Part shown: piece after piece, positions 35,765-45,094 of the stretch
Layout: every line of letters starts with the position of its first letter
Position numbering within the stretch: the stretch's first letter is position 1
NCBI RefSeq assembly: GCF_902859825.1
Contig: NZ_CADIKB010000010.1
Span: 1-64,000, forward strand
DNA: 64,000 bases
Direction: 5' to 3'
From: Paraburkholderia phenoliruptrix
GTDB taxonomy: Bacteria > Pseudomonadota > Gammaproteobacteria > Burkholderiales > Burkholderiaceae
The notes under the pieces: generated by a model
The model's database searches: none
What the model was told of the DNA's origin: nothing
The model's input: only the letters and a program-made list of their open reading frames with translations
Translations under genes and position numbers: made by a program

Positions 35765-37105
35765 ATGACGACGACTTATCCGCTGCACGCCGGCTTCACT
35801 TCGCCCGACCAACCGTTTCCGCGATACGCCGACGTGGTGATCGCCGGCGCCGGCATCATGGGTTGCGCGGCGGCCTACTATCTGGCGCGGCGCGGGCTCA
35901 CGGTGGTCGTGCTCGACAAATCGCGGATTGCGGGCCAGCAGTCGTCGCGCGCGTGGGGCTTCGTGCGCCAGCAGGGCCGCGAGTCGGCGGAAGTGCCGCT
36001 CATGATGGCGAGCATTCCGCTGTGGGCAACGCTTGAGCGCGAACTGGACTTCGATCTGGAGTGGCGCCAGGGCGGTTGCCTTTACGTGGCTACCGGCGAG
36101 GAGGATTGGGCGTCGTTCCAGCAATGGATGGATGTGGCGCGCCAGCAAGGGCTCGACACCCGCACGCTCGACCGCAAGCAGATCGATTCGGTGGTGATGG
36201 GCATGCAAGGCCCGGCGCTCGGCGGCCTCTACACGCCGAGCGACGGTCAGGCCGAGCCGCGCCGCGCGGCTGCCGCTTTTGCTGCGCGGGCGGCGCAAGC
36301 CGGCGCGCTCTTTTTCGAAGGCTGCGGGGTGCTCGGCGTGGAGCGGGCGGCGGGCGCCGTCGCCGGAGTGGTGACCGAGCGCGGCACGGTGCGCACGTCG
36401 CGTTTTATTTGCGCGGCGGGCGCGAGCAGCTGGCGCCTCCTGAAGACATTGGGCCTCGAATTGCCGCAGCAGGCGGTGCGCGGCACATGCATGCGCACGA
36501 ATCCGCTGCCGCCGGTGACCGCGTCGACCTTCTGGGGGCATGGGCTCGGCGTGCGGCAACGCGCGAACGGCGCGATCAATCTCGCCGACGACATGCAGGT
36601 CGACGTCGACATGACGCTCGGGCATTTTCGTGCGCTCAAATGGTTCCTGCCCGAGCTGTGGAGTCAGCGCGAGAAGTTCAGCTTTCATCTGAACGGCGCC
36701 TGTCTGCGCGATGTGCGGGACCGTCTGCCGGGCGTCGTGCCGGCGGCCGAGCGGCTGCTGCATCCGCGCGACCCGCATCCGCAACCGAATCCGCGCCACG
36801 CGCCGCGCGCCCTCGCGAAACTGCGCGCGCTCTTTCCCGCGTTGAAGGACGCGCAGGTGGTCGAATCCTGGGCAGGTCTGATCGACGTGCTGCCCGACGG
36901 CATTCCCGTCATCGACGCACCGCCGCAGGTCGGCGGTCTCACTATCGCGACGGGCTTTTGCGGCCATGGTTTCGCGATGGGACCGATCGTCGGCAAGCTG
37001 CTGGCGGAGATCAACGACGGCGGCAAGCCCTCGCTCGATCTGTCCGCGTTCCGCTTGCAGCGTTTTTTCGACGGCACGATGCAGCGGCCTCGCAGCATGC
37101 TGTGA
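35765..37105 (+). CDS. FAD-dependent oxidoreductase, DAO family
   Basis: 446 residues. The FAD motif V-V-I-A-G-A-G-I-M-G-C-A-A-A is at about 24-37. The DAO fold has S-S-R-A-W-G-F-V-R near 60-68, a substrate region, and the C-terminal G-F-C-G-H-G-F-A-M-G-P, characteristic of glycine/sarcosine/D-amino-acid oxidase-dehydrogenases. The amine or amino-acid substrate is not resolved. A C39-like gene starts 48 bases downstream in the same direction, so the two may be co-transcribed. Confidence 0.9.
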   Translation: MTTTYPLHAGFTSPDQPFPRYADVVIAGAGIMGCAAAYYLARRGLTVVVLDKSRIAGQQSSRAWGFVRQQGRESAEVPLMMASIPLWATLERELDFDLEWRQGGCLYVATGEEDWASFQQWMDVARQQGLDTRTLDRKQIDSVVMGMQGPALGGLYTPSDGQAEPRRAAAAFAARAAQAGALFFEGCGVLGVERAAGAVAGVVTERGTVRTSRFICAAGASSWRLLKTLGLELPQQAVRGTCMRTNPLPPVTASTFWGHGLGVRQRANGAINLADDMQVDVDMTLGHFRALKWFLPELWSQREKFSFHLNGACLRDVRDRLPGVVPAAERLLHPRDPHPQPNPRHAPRALAKLRALFPALKDAQVVESWAGLIDVLPDGIPVIDAPPQVGGLTIATGFCGHGFAMGPIVGKLLAEINDGGKPSLDLSAFRLQRFFDGTMQRPRSML

Positions 37106-37153
37106 GCGCGACCGCTCAGTTTCACTTTCCGCTTCTTCCTGGATCGCCTTTGC

Positions 37154-37786
37154 ATGAATGAACCGACCTTGCGCCACGCCGGCGTTCCGTACTACACGCA
37201 GTGGGGCAGTCCCGAATGGGTTCGCCCGATTGTAGAGCGGGACGCCGACCCCTGCGACGATCCCGGCTGGCAAAGGAGCGGCTTCTCCGACCGCGAGCGC
37301 TACCGTTTCTGGGCCAAACGCCTGTGCGGGCTGACCTGCCTCGAGTCGGCGCTCGACTACTGGCGTATCGAACACCCTCCGCGCGCCGCGCTGCTGGACG
37401 AAGCGTTGCGGCACGGCGTGTATCGGCTGAGGGACGACGGCGGCGTCGACGGCCTGATCTATCGGCCGTTTGGAGAATGGGTGCGGGAGGCGTTCGGCGT
37501 GCGCGTCGACGTGCTGCCGCAGGCGTCGCTGGAAGAAATGGCCGGGCGTCTCGATGCGCACACGCTTGCCATCATCTCCGTCAGCCCGGAGATCCGCTAT
37601 CCCGACGAGCCGAACCAGCGGCAGGGCGGACATCTCGTCCTGCTGCACGGGCGCGATGCCGGCGGCGTGTGGTTTCACAATCCGTCCGGCATCGAGCCGC
37701 ACCAGGCCGACGTCTATCTGCCTTTCGCGACGATGACGCGTTTCTACGCCGGCCGCGGCATGACGCTCAGCCGCGGGGAGGGCTGA
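37154..37786 (+). CDS. C39-like cysteine-peptidase-fold protein
   Basis: 210 residues, no signal peptide. The papain-like pattern aligns C58-G-L-T-C with the C-G-P-T active site of C39-type peptidases; H160 (G-G-H-L-V-L-L-H-G) and N176 (H-N-P-S-G) complete a triad. There is no ABC transporter domain, so it is not a bacteriocin-processing exporter. It may cleave a peptide or act as a transglutaminase-like enzyme on a product of the DAO-family neighbour. Function is not established. Confidence 0.75.
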   Translation: MNEPTLRHAGVPYYTQWGSPEWVRPIVERDADPCDDPGWQRSGFSDRERYRFWAKRLCGLTCLESALDYWRIEHPPRAALLDEALRHGVYRLRDDGGVDGLIYRPFGEWVREAFGVRVDVLPQASLEEMAGRLDAHTLAIISVSPEIRYPDEPNQRQGGHLVLLHGRDAGGVWFHNPSGIEPHQADVYLPFATMTRFYAGRGMTLSRGEG

Positions 37787-37832
37787 GCGTGCTTCGTGCC
37801 GCGCTTTACCGCCGCGCGTGAAGGCGGCGGCG

Positions 37833-37864
37833 CGGCAAGCCGGCAAGCCGGCAAGCCGGCAACG
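37833..37864 (+). repeat. 8-bp tandem repeat, four copies
   Basis: CGGCAAGC is repeated three times exactly, with a fourth copy differing in the last two bases. It lies in the gap before a small secreted-protein gene and could change length by slippage. Confidence 0.8.
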
Positions 37865-37943
37865 CGGCGAGTGCGGGCGGCGTCTGATCGGGCCCGTTTT
37901 CTGCTGGGTGGTTCGTACCGACATCAGCGATACAGGACCGGAC

Positions 37944-38207
37944 ATGAATAAAACGCACGCCCTGCTCGCCGCGAGCCTCCTCGCGCTTACCGCTGTCACC
38001 GCGGCTCATGGGGTGACCCGCGACCAGCAGGCCAAGGCCTGCCGCGGCGACGCCATGCATTTTTGCGCTGCCGAGATTCCCAACAAGGCGAAGATCACCG
38101 CCTGCATGAAGCAGCACGTCGACGAACTCAGTCCGCCATGCCGCGCGATGTTCAAGGGCGGCAAAACATCCGGGGACAGCGGCGCGAAGCAGGACGCCGC
38201 GCAGTGA
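37944..38207 (+). CDS. Small secreted Cys-rich (GLG1-repeat-like) protein
   Basis: 87 residues. Signal peptide about 1-22 (A-A-H-G). The mature part has one repeat with four cysteines (A-C-R-G-D, F-C-A-A-E, A-C-M-K-Q-H, P-C-R-A-M-F), matching the Cys-rich repeat of the Golgi GLG1 family (PF00839) seen in many proteobacterial secreted proteins. Two disulfides are expected in the periplasm. AGGA precedes the ATG. The role is unknown. Confidence 0.8.
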   Translation: MNKTHALLAASLLALTAVTAAHGVTRDQQAKACRGDAMHFCAAEIPNKAKITACMKQHVDELSPPCRAMFKGGKTSGDSGAKQDAAQ

Positions 38208-38338
38208 GCGGGTGGATGGGCGGCGCACCGGGCATCGGCGCGAGCATCGGCGGGCTGGCGAGACGCATGCGCGGCGGTGGGGCGTCGTAGAAGCGTCGTA
38301 GAATCGGCGGTTTCGACTGCGACCACACCGATTTGTCC

Positions 38339-39271
38339 ATGACCCGTCCGATCACGCAGATTTTCGACGCCGACGCGACCGCGCGGCTCACACCCTACGC
38401 GGCGCTCGTCGACGCGCTCAAGCGCACGAGCCTTGATTACGCCCAGCGGCGCATCGCGAGTCCGGAGCGGCTCGGCGTGCCGCTGAACGCCGGCGGCATT
38501 CTGCTGTCGATGCCGGCGGCCGCGCCCGACCTCGCAATCCACAAGCTCGTCAACGTGTGCCCGGGCAACGGCGCGCGCGGCCTGCCGACCATCCACGGTC
38601 AGGTCATGGCGCTCGACGCCGACACGGGCGAGACGCTCTTCATCCTCGACGGCCCGACGGTGACGGGGCGTCGAACCGCAGCCATGTCGATGCTCGGCGT
38701 AAGCACGTTTGCCGCCGCGGCGCCGCACGAGTTTCTGCTGATCGGCACCGGCACGCAGGCGCTCAATCATCTCGAAGCGATCGGCGAACTCTATCCGCAA
38801 GCGCGCGTGTGGGTGAAGGGCAGTGCGCCGGCGCGTGCCAAGGCGTTTTGCGCCGCGCATCAGGGCAAGGCGTTCGAGCTGCGGCCGCTTGCCGAGCCGC
38901 ACGCAGCGCTGCCGGAATCGATCGAGGTTGTCATTGCGCTCACCACGAGCCGCCAGCCTGTCTACGACGAAGCGGCGCGCGCGGGGCGCCTCGTGATCGG
39001 CGTCGGTGCGTTCACGCCGGATATGGTGGAGATCGGCGCGCGGACGCTCGCGGGCAGCGCGCTTTTCGTCGACGACGAGGCCGGTGCCCGGCACGAAGCC
39101 GGCGATTTCATTCAGGCAGGCGTCGATTGGACCGGCGTGCGCGGCATCGCCTCGGTGCTCGACATGGCGGCGCCTGCGCCGCACACGCCGGTGGTATTCA
39201 AGAGCGTCGGCTGTGCGGCGTGGGATCTGGCGGCCTGCCGCGTCGCGCGCGAGGCGCTTGCGCGCGGTTGA
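38339..39271 (+). CDS. Ornithine cyclodeaminase/mu-crystallin family, probable delta1-pyrroline-2-carboxylate reductase
   Basis: 310 residues. The Rossmann motif L-L-I-G-T-G-T-Q-A is at about 131-139. The N-terminal substrate region has K-L-V-N-V and G-R-R-T-A-A. Within this family, short proteins with these segments are often NAD(P)H-dependent reductases of cyclic imino acids rather than true cyclodeaminases. That assignment is inferred; alanine- or ornithine-acting relatives share the fold. Start: ATG 38339 (a TTG six bases earlier is also in frame). Confidence 0.8.
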   Translation: MTRPITQIFDADATARLTPYAALVDALKRTSLDYAQRRIASPERLGVPLNAGGILLSMPAAAPDLAIHKLVNVCPGNGARGLPTIHGQVMALDADTGETLFILDGPTVTGRRTAAMSMLGVSTFAAAAPHEFLLIGTGTQALNHLEAIGELYPQARVWVKGSAPARAKAFCAAHQGKAFELRPLAEPHAALPESIEVVIALTTSRQPVYDEAARAGRLVIGVGAFTPDMVEIGARTLAGSALFVDDEAGARHEAGDFIQAGVDWTGVRGIASVLDMAAPAPHTPVVFKSVGCAAWDLAACRVAREALARG

Positions 39272-39563
39272 GGAACAGCGCACTGGCAGCCCGCTTCTTG
39301 TGCCCCCGCGACGGAAAAACGCCTTTAAAACAGCGGCTTGCCGGAAGGTTTGGCATATTGCGCCAAGCTGCGGCGCATGTTGCCGTGCAAACAATCGCAA
39401 AACGTTGCACCATAGGCGTTTGCCGGAAAAACCGCCGATGCCCGCCGTGAACGCGGCGCCTGCGCTTTTTCCGCATTGGACCGGGGCCCACGGGCGGGTC
39501 CCTGGCCGCAGGGGCCTTCGGCGCCTGACGACACCTTCCTTCTCACGACGCTGCGACTGCGCT

Positions 39564-41045
39564 ATGACGACTCAACACGCTTCTGCGACTCCCGAGCTTC
39601 CGCTCGACATGATCATCTTCGGCGGCACCGGCGACCTGTCGTTTCGCAAGCTGCTCCCCGCGCTGTATATGGCGCATTTGCATTGCAACCTGCCGCCCGA
39701 AACACGCATTCTCACTATCGGGCGGAAGCCCTGGTCGCGCGAGGAATACATCGCCGAATTCATGGAGCAGAAGGCCAAGCCCTTCATCGAAAAGAAGGCG
39801 TTCGACGCGGCCGCGTGGGACAAATTTCTCGCGCTGTTCGAATACGTGCGCATGGACGTCGATTCGGCCGAAGACTATCAGCGGCTGAAGGAAGCCTCGC
39901 GGGACGGCGTGCGCCGCGCGTTCTATCTGGCGACGTCGCCGGATCTGTTCACGAACATCTGCGACAACCTCTCGGCGGCGGGGCTCGTGGACGAGCTGTC
40001 GCGCGTCGTGCTCGAAAAGCCGCTCGGCCATGACCTCGCGTCCGCCAAGGAGATCAACACGGCGGTCGGCAAGCATTTCAGCGAGGCGCAGATCTACCGG
40101 ATCGACCACTATCTCGGCAAAGAGACCGTGCAGAACCTGATGGTGCTGCGCTTCGGCAATCCGATTTTCGGGCCGCTGTGGCAGGCGCCGTATATCAAGC
40201 GCGTGCAGATCACGGTCGCCGAAACGGTCGGTGTGGGCAGCCGTGCAGGCTTCTACGACAAGACCGGCGCGCTGCGCGACATGGTGCAGAACCACCTGCT
40301 GCAACTGCTGTGCATCGTCGCGATGGAGCCGCCGGTCTCGCTCGATCCCGACGCGGTCCGCGATGAAAAGCTCAAAGTGCTGCGCTCGTTGCGGCCCATG
40401 ACGCCCGAGGACATCGCGCGCGACACGGTGCGCGGCCAGTACACGGCAGGCGCGGTGGACGGCGAGGCGGTGAAGGGCTATCTGGAGGAAGAGAATGTGC
40501 CGGCCGGCAGCCGTGCGGAGACTTTCGTCGCGTTGCGCGCGCATATCAACAACTGGCGCTGGGCCAACGTGCCGTTTTTCCTGCGCACCGGCAAGCGTAT
40601 GCAGAAGAAGGTGTCGGAGATCGTCATCGAATTCTCCGATTTGCCGTTCTCCATCATTCCGAGCGGCGGGCGCAACTACGGCAACCGTCTCGTGATCCAG
40701 TTGCAGCCGGAAGAATCGATCCAGCTTCAGATGCTGGCGAAGGAGCCTGGCAGCGGCATGCACATGCTGCCGGTGAATCTGAACCTCGACTTGCAGCAGG
40801 CGTTCACCGAGCGGCGCGCGGAAGCGTATGAGCGTTTGCTGATCGACGTGATTCGCGGACGCCTCACGCACTTCATGCGCCGCGACGAACTCGAGGCCGC
40901 GTGGGCCTGGGCCGAGCCGATCCTCGACGGCTGGGCGAAGTCGGGCGAGCGGCCGCGCAACTATACGGCAGGTACCTTCGGGCCGGCGGCGTCGACTGCG
41001 TTGATGGCGCGGGAAAATGCCGTATGGGCAGAGGAGTCGCAATAA
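39564..41045 (+). CDS. zwf: Glucose-6-phosphate 1-dehydrogenase
   Basis: 493 residues, matching bacterial Zwf (EC 1.1.1.49). NADP site G-G-T-G-D-L near 20-25, E-K-P-L-G at 151-155 and catalytic R-I-D-H-Y-L-G-K-E at 179-187 (H182, K186). It oxidises glucose-6-phosphate to 6-phosphogluconolactone at the entry to the pentose-phosphate/Entner-Doudoroff routes. Here it stands alone, without pgl or edd beside it. The ATG at 39564 is 292 bases after the preceding gene, and a strong terminator follows the stop. Confidence 0.97.
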   Translation: MTTQHASATPELPLDMIIFGGTGDLSFRKLLPALYMAHLHCNLPPETRILTIGRKPWSREEYIAEFMEQKAKPFIEKKAFDAAAWDKFLALFEYVRMDVDSAEDYQRLKEASRDGVRRAFYLATSPDLFTNICDNLSAAGLVDELSRVVLEKPLGHDLASAKEINTAVGKHFSEAQIYRIDHYLGKETVQNLMVLRFGNPIFGPLWQAPYIKRVQITVAETVGVGSRAGFYDKTGALRDMVQNHLLQLLCIVAMEPPVSLDPDAVRDEKLKVLRSLRPMTPEDIARDTVRGQYTAGAVDGEAVKGYLEEENVPAGSRAETFVALRAHINNWRWANVPFFLRTGKRMQKKVSEIVIEFSDLPFSIIPSGGRNYGNRLVIQLQPEESIQLQMLAKEPGSGMHMLPVNLNLDLQQAFTERRAEAYERLLIDVIRGRLTHFMRRDELEAAWAWAEPILDGWAKSGERPRNYTAGTFGPAASTALMARENAVWAEESQ

Positions 41046-41078
41046 GCGGCGCTTGCCGGTGGTGTCCGCCGTCCAATG

Positions 41079-41113
41079 AAAAACGGCCCGCGTACTGAAC
41101 GCGGGCCGTTTTT
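41079..41113. terminator. Bidirectional rho-independent terminator between zwf and tssL
   Basis: A perfect 15-bp stem (41079-41093 with 41099-41113) with a 5-base loop has A- and T-runs on either side. It serves zwf from the left and tssL from the right. Confidence 0.92.
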
Positions 41114-41132
41114 TTGCGGGCGGCGTCTCGCG

Positions 41133-41912
41133 CTAAGGCAGCGAGATCGTCAGCGTGGCCGATTGCGGCCCGAGCTTGACGACTTGCGAATAGGGCGCCA
41201 GCGTGCGCAGCGTCTGATCGCGCAGATACGTGTTCAAGCCGAGATAGGCGAGCAGGCCGACGAGCGCGAACACCGCGCCGATCGACCACAACGGCACTTC
41301 GCGCTTCAGACGGTGCGCGACCTGATCGGGCAGCGGCCAATGCGGCGCGAACGGTGCGCGCTTGCCCTTCATATGCGCGATTTCATCGCCGATGCGCGCG
41401 GTCAGATACGCGAGCTTCTCCGGCCCTTCCAGCAGATACTTGCCCTGGAAGCCGAGCAGCAGGCACATATGAAACACCTCGAGCGATTGCAGGCGCGCGG
41501 CGCCTTGCGCGCGGCATTCCTCGAGATACTGGAAGAACTTCTCGCCCGCGAGCTGCTCGCCGAACAGCACCAGTTGCAGCGGGCGGCGCTCCCACTCGGT
41601 GCGAATCCTGAAGCTGGAGGACAACACCGATTCGTCGATCGCCGCGCAAAACGCAAACTTGGACGCATACACGTCTTCCGCGGATGCGTTGAGCTTCTTC
41701 GCGCCGCGTTCGAAGTCGCCGAGAAACTGCTGGATGCGCTGACTGAATTCATGCGCATCGCCCGGTTCGCGGCCGTTCTTCAGCAAAAAGAGCATGAAGA
41801 AGCCGTCGTACAGCAGGTCGAGCAGCGAGCGAACCTGATAACTCGGCTCGGCCGCCGGCGCGGGTGTCGCGGCAGGCGTGCTGCCGCCGAAAAGTGAAGG
41901 CGCGTAGCTCAT
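41133..41912 (-). CDS. tssL: T6SS protein TssL (DotU family)
   Basis: 259 residues. The cytosolic DotU domain (about 25-200) carries the F-C-A-A-I-D-E-S-V-L-S-S segment and is followed by one C-terminal membrane span near 213-233. It is part of the TssJLM membrane complex. It lacks a fused OmpA domain, so peptidoglycan binding is probably supplied by the separate OmpA-type gene in the locus. Its ATG overlaps the tssK stop (ATGA), so the two are coupled. Confidence 0.95.
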   Translation of the reverse strand: MSYAPSLFGGSTPAATPAPAAEPSYQVRSLLDLLYDGFFMLFLLKNGREPGDAHEFSQRIQQFLGDFERGAKKLNASAEDVYASKFAFCAAIDESVLSSSFRIRTEWERRPLQLVLFGEQLAGEKFFQYLEECRAQGAARLQSLEVFHMCLLLGFQGKYLLEGPEKLAYLTARIGDEIAHMKGKRAPFAPHWPLPDQVAHRLKREVPLWSIGAVFALVGLLAYLGLNTYLRDQTLRTLAPYSQVVKLGPQSATLTISLP

Positions 41913-43255
41913 GAGGTGACCGCGATCAGTTCAAGTTGAAGATCGTTGATGCCCGAGGGCGCGTAGATCATGGCGGACTGCGCTTGCAGCATGCGCTCGT
42001 ACAGCCCGCCGCGCGGCTCGCAGGAGAAATAGCAGGCGCCAGGCCGCACCGGAATCGCGGGCGGCACCTGCGGCGTGTACACGAGCCGCACGCCCGGCAT
42101 GGCCGAGAGCACGAGCTTGTCGACATCGTCGGGCGCACCCACCTTGAAGCGCGCGGGCACCGCTTCCACGAGCTCGGCAGTGGGCATGTCCGCAGACACG
42201 GCAATGTAGAACAGGGTCTTGTCGTCGATCTTGCCCGAATCGAGCCGGCCCGCATGAAACGACGGGCGCACTTCTTCCAGCGCGATGGCAAAGTACCGCG
42301 TGGAGATCACCGTTTCGAGCAGATCGCGCAGGATCGTGTCGAGGCGCGCGAAGCCGGGCCCCGGATCGTCGTGGCGATAAGCCGGCAGATCGGAGAGCGC
42401 ATAGCCCTTCGAGAACGTCATCAGTTGGCCGGCAAGGCGCAACAATTCCTGAAAGAGGCGCTCCGGATGCAGCGCCGAATGCTGATACAGATGCGCAAGC
42501 GACGCGAACGCCGCGCTTGCCGTGTGCAGCAGCCAGAACGACGCGATGTCGCCGGAACGGAATTCGATAATGTTCTTGGTCGGCTCGCGGTGAAAGCCGT
42601 ACAGCGCATTGACTTTCGCCTGCAATGCGTCGATCAACTGGCGCAGCCGCTGATGCAGCACCGGCGATGCCTCGATCGCGAGACAGGGCGGCACGAAGCT
42701 GTCGTCGATTTCAAAGCCCGAGGTGGCCGTGCGGCGCACACGCACGAGCGGCACCGAGAGCAGTTGATCGCGCGGCTCGCTGTGCGCGATCAGCTTGACG
42801 CTCGTCTTGAGAAAGGTGATGTCGGCTTCGGCGGCGTCCGTGAAATGGTCTGCTACCGGCGTCTCTTCGCTCACGTAACGCGCGACGAAGCCCGCGTTGC
42901 TGTCCTGCGAATAGTTGGCGCCCGTCTCGCGCAGCGGATGCAGCGCAAGATAAAACGTGAATTCGTTGATGCCGTCCGGCAGCGTGTCGAGCGCGATGGG
43001 CGGCGGCAGATCGTCCGCCTGCGGCGCGGAGTAGAGCGCGCCGTCGGGAAACACCAGCGACAGTTCGCTCACGCGCAGCACGTTGCTGCCGAGCGCGTCG
43101 CGGTCGAAGCGCGCAGAGCGCACGCCCCAGTTGTACGGCTGGATGGCCTGAATCGACTCGAAGAGGCGCGCCTCATGGTAGGCGTCCTGACGCTGAAAAT
43201 GCTGCGGCCGCAGAAACAGGCCTTCTCCCCAGAGCACTTTTGCGGAATAACTCAT
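41909..43255 (-). CDS. tssK: T6SS baseplate protein TssK
   Basis: 448 residues, the usual length. It starts M-S-Y-S-A-K-V-L-W-G-E-G-L-F-L-R-P-Q-H-F-Q, the family N-terminus, which decides the ATG at 43255. TssK connects the baseplate (TssEFG) to the TssL/TssM membrane complex. It is preceded by tssJ, with 108 bases between them, and followed by overlapping tssL. Confidence 0.96.
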   Translation of the reverse strand: MSYSAKVLWGEGLFLRPQHFQRQDAYHEARLFESIQAIQPYNWGVRSARFDRDALGSNVLRVSELSLVFPDGALYSAPQADDLPPPIALDTLPDGINEFTFYLALHPLRETGANYSQDSNAGFVARYVSEETPVADHFTDAAEADITFLKTSVKLIAHSEPRDQLLSVPLVRVRRTATSGFEIDDSFVPPCLAIEASPVLHQRLRQLIDALQAKVNALYGFHREPTKNIIEFRSGDIASFWLLHTASAAFASLAHLYQHSALHPERLFQELLRLAGQLMTFSKGYALSDLPAYRHDDPGPGFARLDTILRDLLETVISTRYFAIALEEVRPSFHAGRLDSGKIDDKTLFYIAVSADMPTAELVEAVPARFKVGAPDDVDKLVLSAMPGVRLVYTPQVPPAIPVRPGACYFSCEPRGGLYERMLQAQSAMIYAPSGINDLQLELIAVTS

Positions 43256-43363
43256 CTCAAACCTGTTATATGGGTTCAGCGTGCGGCGCGCCCGCAATAA
43301 CCCGATTCGGGCGTCGCATGGTTAATTCTCTGAAAATGTTAAATCGCCTTGTCACCGTACTTT

Positions 43364-43990
43364 TTAACCGCAGCTCACCGAAGAAAGCATATTGAGCGGC
43401 TGCGCGGGCAATCCCTGTTCCGGCGGGATCACCGTGCCGTTGGTCACGGTCATTGCACAGTTATGCAGGCCGACCATTATGCCGGATTTCTCCGACTTCG
43501 CCGGATCGAAGGCGAATTTCCAACGCTGCATGGCCGGATCGCGGAATAGCGCGACGATACCGAATGCCTGCGCTTCTCGCGACACCTTTTCGGTAACAAT
43601 GTAACGCTGGCCCGGGATTAGCGTCACTTCGCGCACGCCGAGCAAATCGCCGCCCAGCGTGGTCTTTTCCTTTGTGGCGTCGGTAAATGCGTCGAATGGC
43701 GCCTGCTGGAAGGAGGTGGGGTCTTTCAGCACGTAAAGCCGCACGACCAGTGCCAATGGCCGTTTGTCATTCGCGGCATTCAGATTCGGCGCCGCATATA
43801 ACGTAAGTGGGACATTGCGTGGCGGTTTCTGCGCGTCCGGCACATCGGGCTTGCCGAGGCCGCTTGCCTGCAAAGCCGCGTTGGCCGCGGCTCCGAGCAC
43901 GGTCACGCCCGCGGCGCAACCGCCGAGAAGGGCGCATGCGGCGGCCTCTATAATCAATAACGATGCATGGCGAACAAGACGCGAATTCAT
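43364..43990 (-). CDS. tssJ: T6SS outer-membrane lipoprotein TssJ
   Basis: 208 residues. Signal peptide with lipobox L-L-G-G-C; the Cys is lipidated. The beta-sandwich domain has P-L-A-L-V-V-R-L-Y-V-L and the F-x-x-A-x-F-D loop. It anchors TssM to the outer membrane. First gene of the leftward tssJKL operon, read from the divergent promoter region before the TPR lipoprotein gene. Confidence 0.93.
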   Translation of the reverse strand: MNSRLVRHASLLIIEAAACALLGGCAAGVTVLGAAANAALQASGLGKPDVPDAQKPPRNVPLTLYAAPNLNAANDKRPLALVVRLYVLKDPTSFQQAPFDAFTDATKEKTTLGGDLLGVREVTLIPGQRYIVTEKVSREAQAFGIVALFRDPAMQRWKFAFDPAKSEKSGIMVGLHNCAMTVTNGTVIPPEQGLPAQPLNMLSSVSCG

Positions 43991-44372
43991 ATACCTCGAC
44001 CGGCTGGCCGCCGTCCCCCGTCTAAACATCCATTAACAAATGCTTCCGGACAGATTTTGGCAACGAATGCCGCGTTCTGCCGCTTTCTGCCATTCGCTGG
44101 CGCTTTATGCAACACGCATGTAATGCTGGTGTGAGCAGACTTTCTGCGCCACGAGTGGAAATTTTTTCCGGCGTCTCAGCCCGGACTATTGCGCCAGGAA
44201 ACAATTTCTGCATGTCCCGTTTTAAAGAACCATGCGGATTTTTTTCGTGCAATGCTTCTTCACATGAAAGTTGAAATATCGAAAATTGGCCTGTACTATA
44301 CCCGCGCACTTGAAGCAAAGCAAAACTCCGGTTTCTCCCTCGAATTAAAAAATCGCACGTCGGTGAAAAACG
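43991..44372. promoter_or_regulatory. 382-bp divergent promoter region of the T6SS locus
   Basis: This stretch is much more AT-rich than its surroundings and lies between the leftward tssJKL and the rightward tag/tss operons. It is therefore the likely control region for both. I found no clear sigma-54 site. Confidence 0.65.
44271..44299 (+). promoter_or_regulatory. Sigma-70-type promoter for the rightward T6SS operon
   Basis: TTGAAA (44271-44276) and TACTAT (44294-44299) are separated by 17 bases, the optimal spacing. It lies about 75 bases before the TPR lipoprotein ATG. Confidence 0.6.
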
Positions 44373-45059
44373 ATGAATGACCGTCTGTTAGTAAAACTAT
44401 CTGGGGTAGTGTTGGCTTGCGGCGTGATCGCCGGTTGCGCGACACAGGGCAACAATGCGGCAACCACACCGGAGGCTTTTAATAAGCAACTCGCGGACGC
44501 CGATACGGTCGCTAAAGGCGGAGATCAGGACCGCGCCATCGCGCTTTATCAGCAGCTTTCAAAATCGGATCCGACGCGCGAAGAGCCGTGGTCGCGCATT
44601 GCGCAGATCCAGTTCGCGCAGGGCCACTACGGCCAGGCCATCGTCGCGGCGCAAGAAGCGCTGCAGCGCGACCAGACCGACCGTCAGGCAAAGAGCGTGC
44701 TGGCTGTTGCCGGTCTGCGCGTCGCCACGCAATCGCTCGGCGAGTTGCGCCAGGACGCGTCGCTCGCGGGCGACGCTAAATCGGACGCGCAGGCGCTCGC
44801 GAAGCAGTTGCGCGACACGCTTGGCGAGGCCACGCTGTTTCCGCCCGATCCCAACGACAAGCCGGCTCAGAAGAAGAAGCGCGTGATTCGCCGCGTCACG
44901 AAGAGCAAGGCCGGGGAAACGCCGGAGGCGAGCACCAGCGCCGCGGCGCCGGCCGCCACGCCGGTTGCTCCGGCGGCGCCCGCGCCCGCTGCGCCGGCAG
45001 CGCCCGCCAAGGCCGCGCAAAGCGGCGGCGCGTCCGATCCGTTCAGCGCGCTGCGCTGA
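44373..45059 (+). CDS. T6SS-associated TPR lipoprotein (TagM-like)
   Basis: 228 residues. Signal peptide with lipobox I-A-G-C (lipidated Cys near 22). TPR-type repeats span about 40-110 (D-R-A-I-A-L-Y-Q-Q-L, then G-H-Y-G-Q-A-I-V-A-A-Q-E-A-L). A basic stretch (K-K-K-R-V-I-R-R) and a long Ala/Pro-rich tail follow. It is the first gene of the rightward operon, as in Burkholderia T6SS-1, where the homologue is called TagM. The precise role is unknown. Confidence 0.85.
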   Translation: MNDRLLVKLSGVVLACGVIAGCATQGNNAATTPEAFNKQLADADTVAKGGDQDRAIALYQQLSKSDPTREEPWSRIAQIQFAQGHYGQAIVAAQEALQRDQTDRQAKSVLAVAGLRVATQSLGELRQDASLAGDAKSDAQALAKQLRDTLGEATLFPPDPNDKPAQKKKRVIRRVTKSKAGETPEASTSAAAPAATPVAPAAPAPAAPAAPAKAAQSGGASDPFSALR

Positions 45060-45094
45060 TCTTCACGCCTCACATCCGCATTCGGGAGCCGACG

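Noticed and set aside
35747..37999. A 750-codon open frame on the minus strand
   Set aside because: It is antisense to the DAO-family and C39-like genes, is rich in Arg/Ala/His and has no family features; it is a by-product of high G+C codon use.
39350..39366. TTGGC-N7-GCCAA inverted repeat upstream of zwf
   Set aside because: The arms are only 5 bp and the site is over 190 bases from the zwf ATG. It fits a LysR-type half-site by chance, and no HexR-type box was seen.
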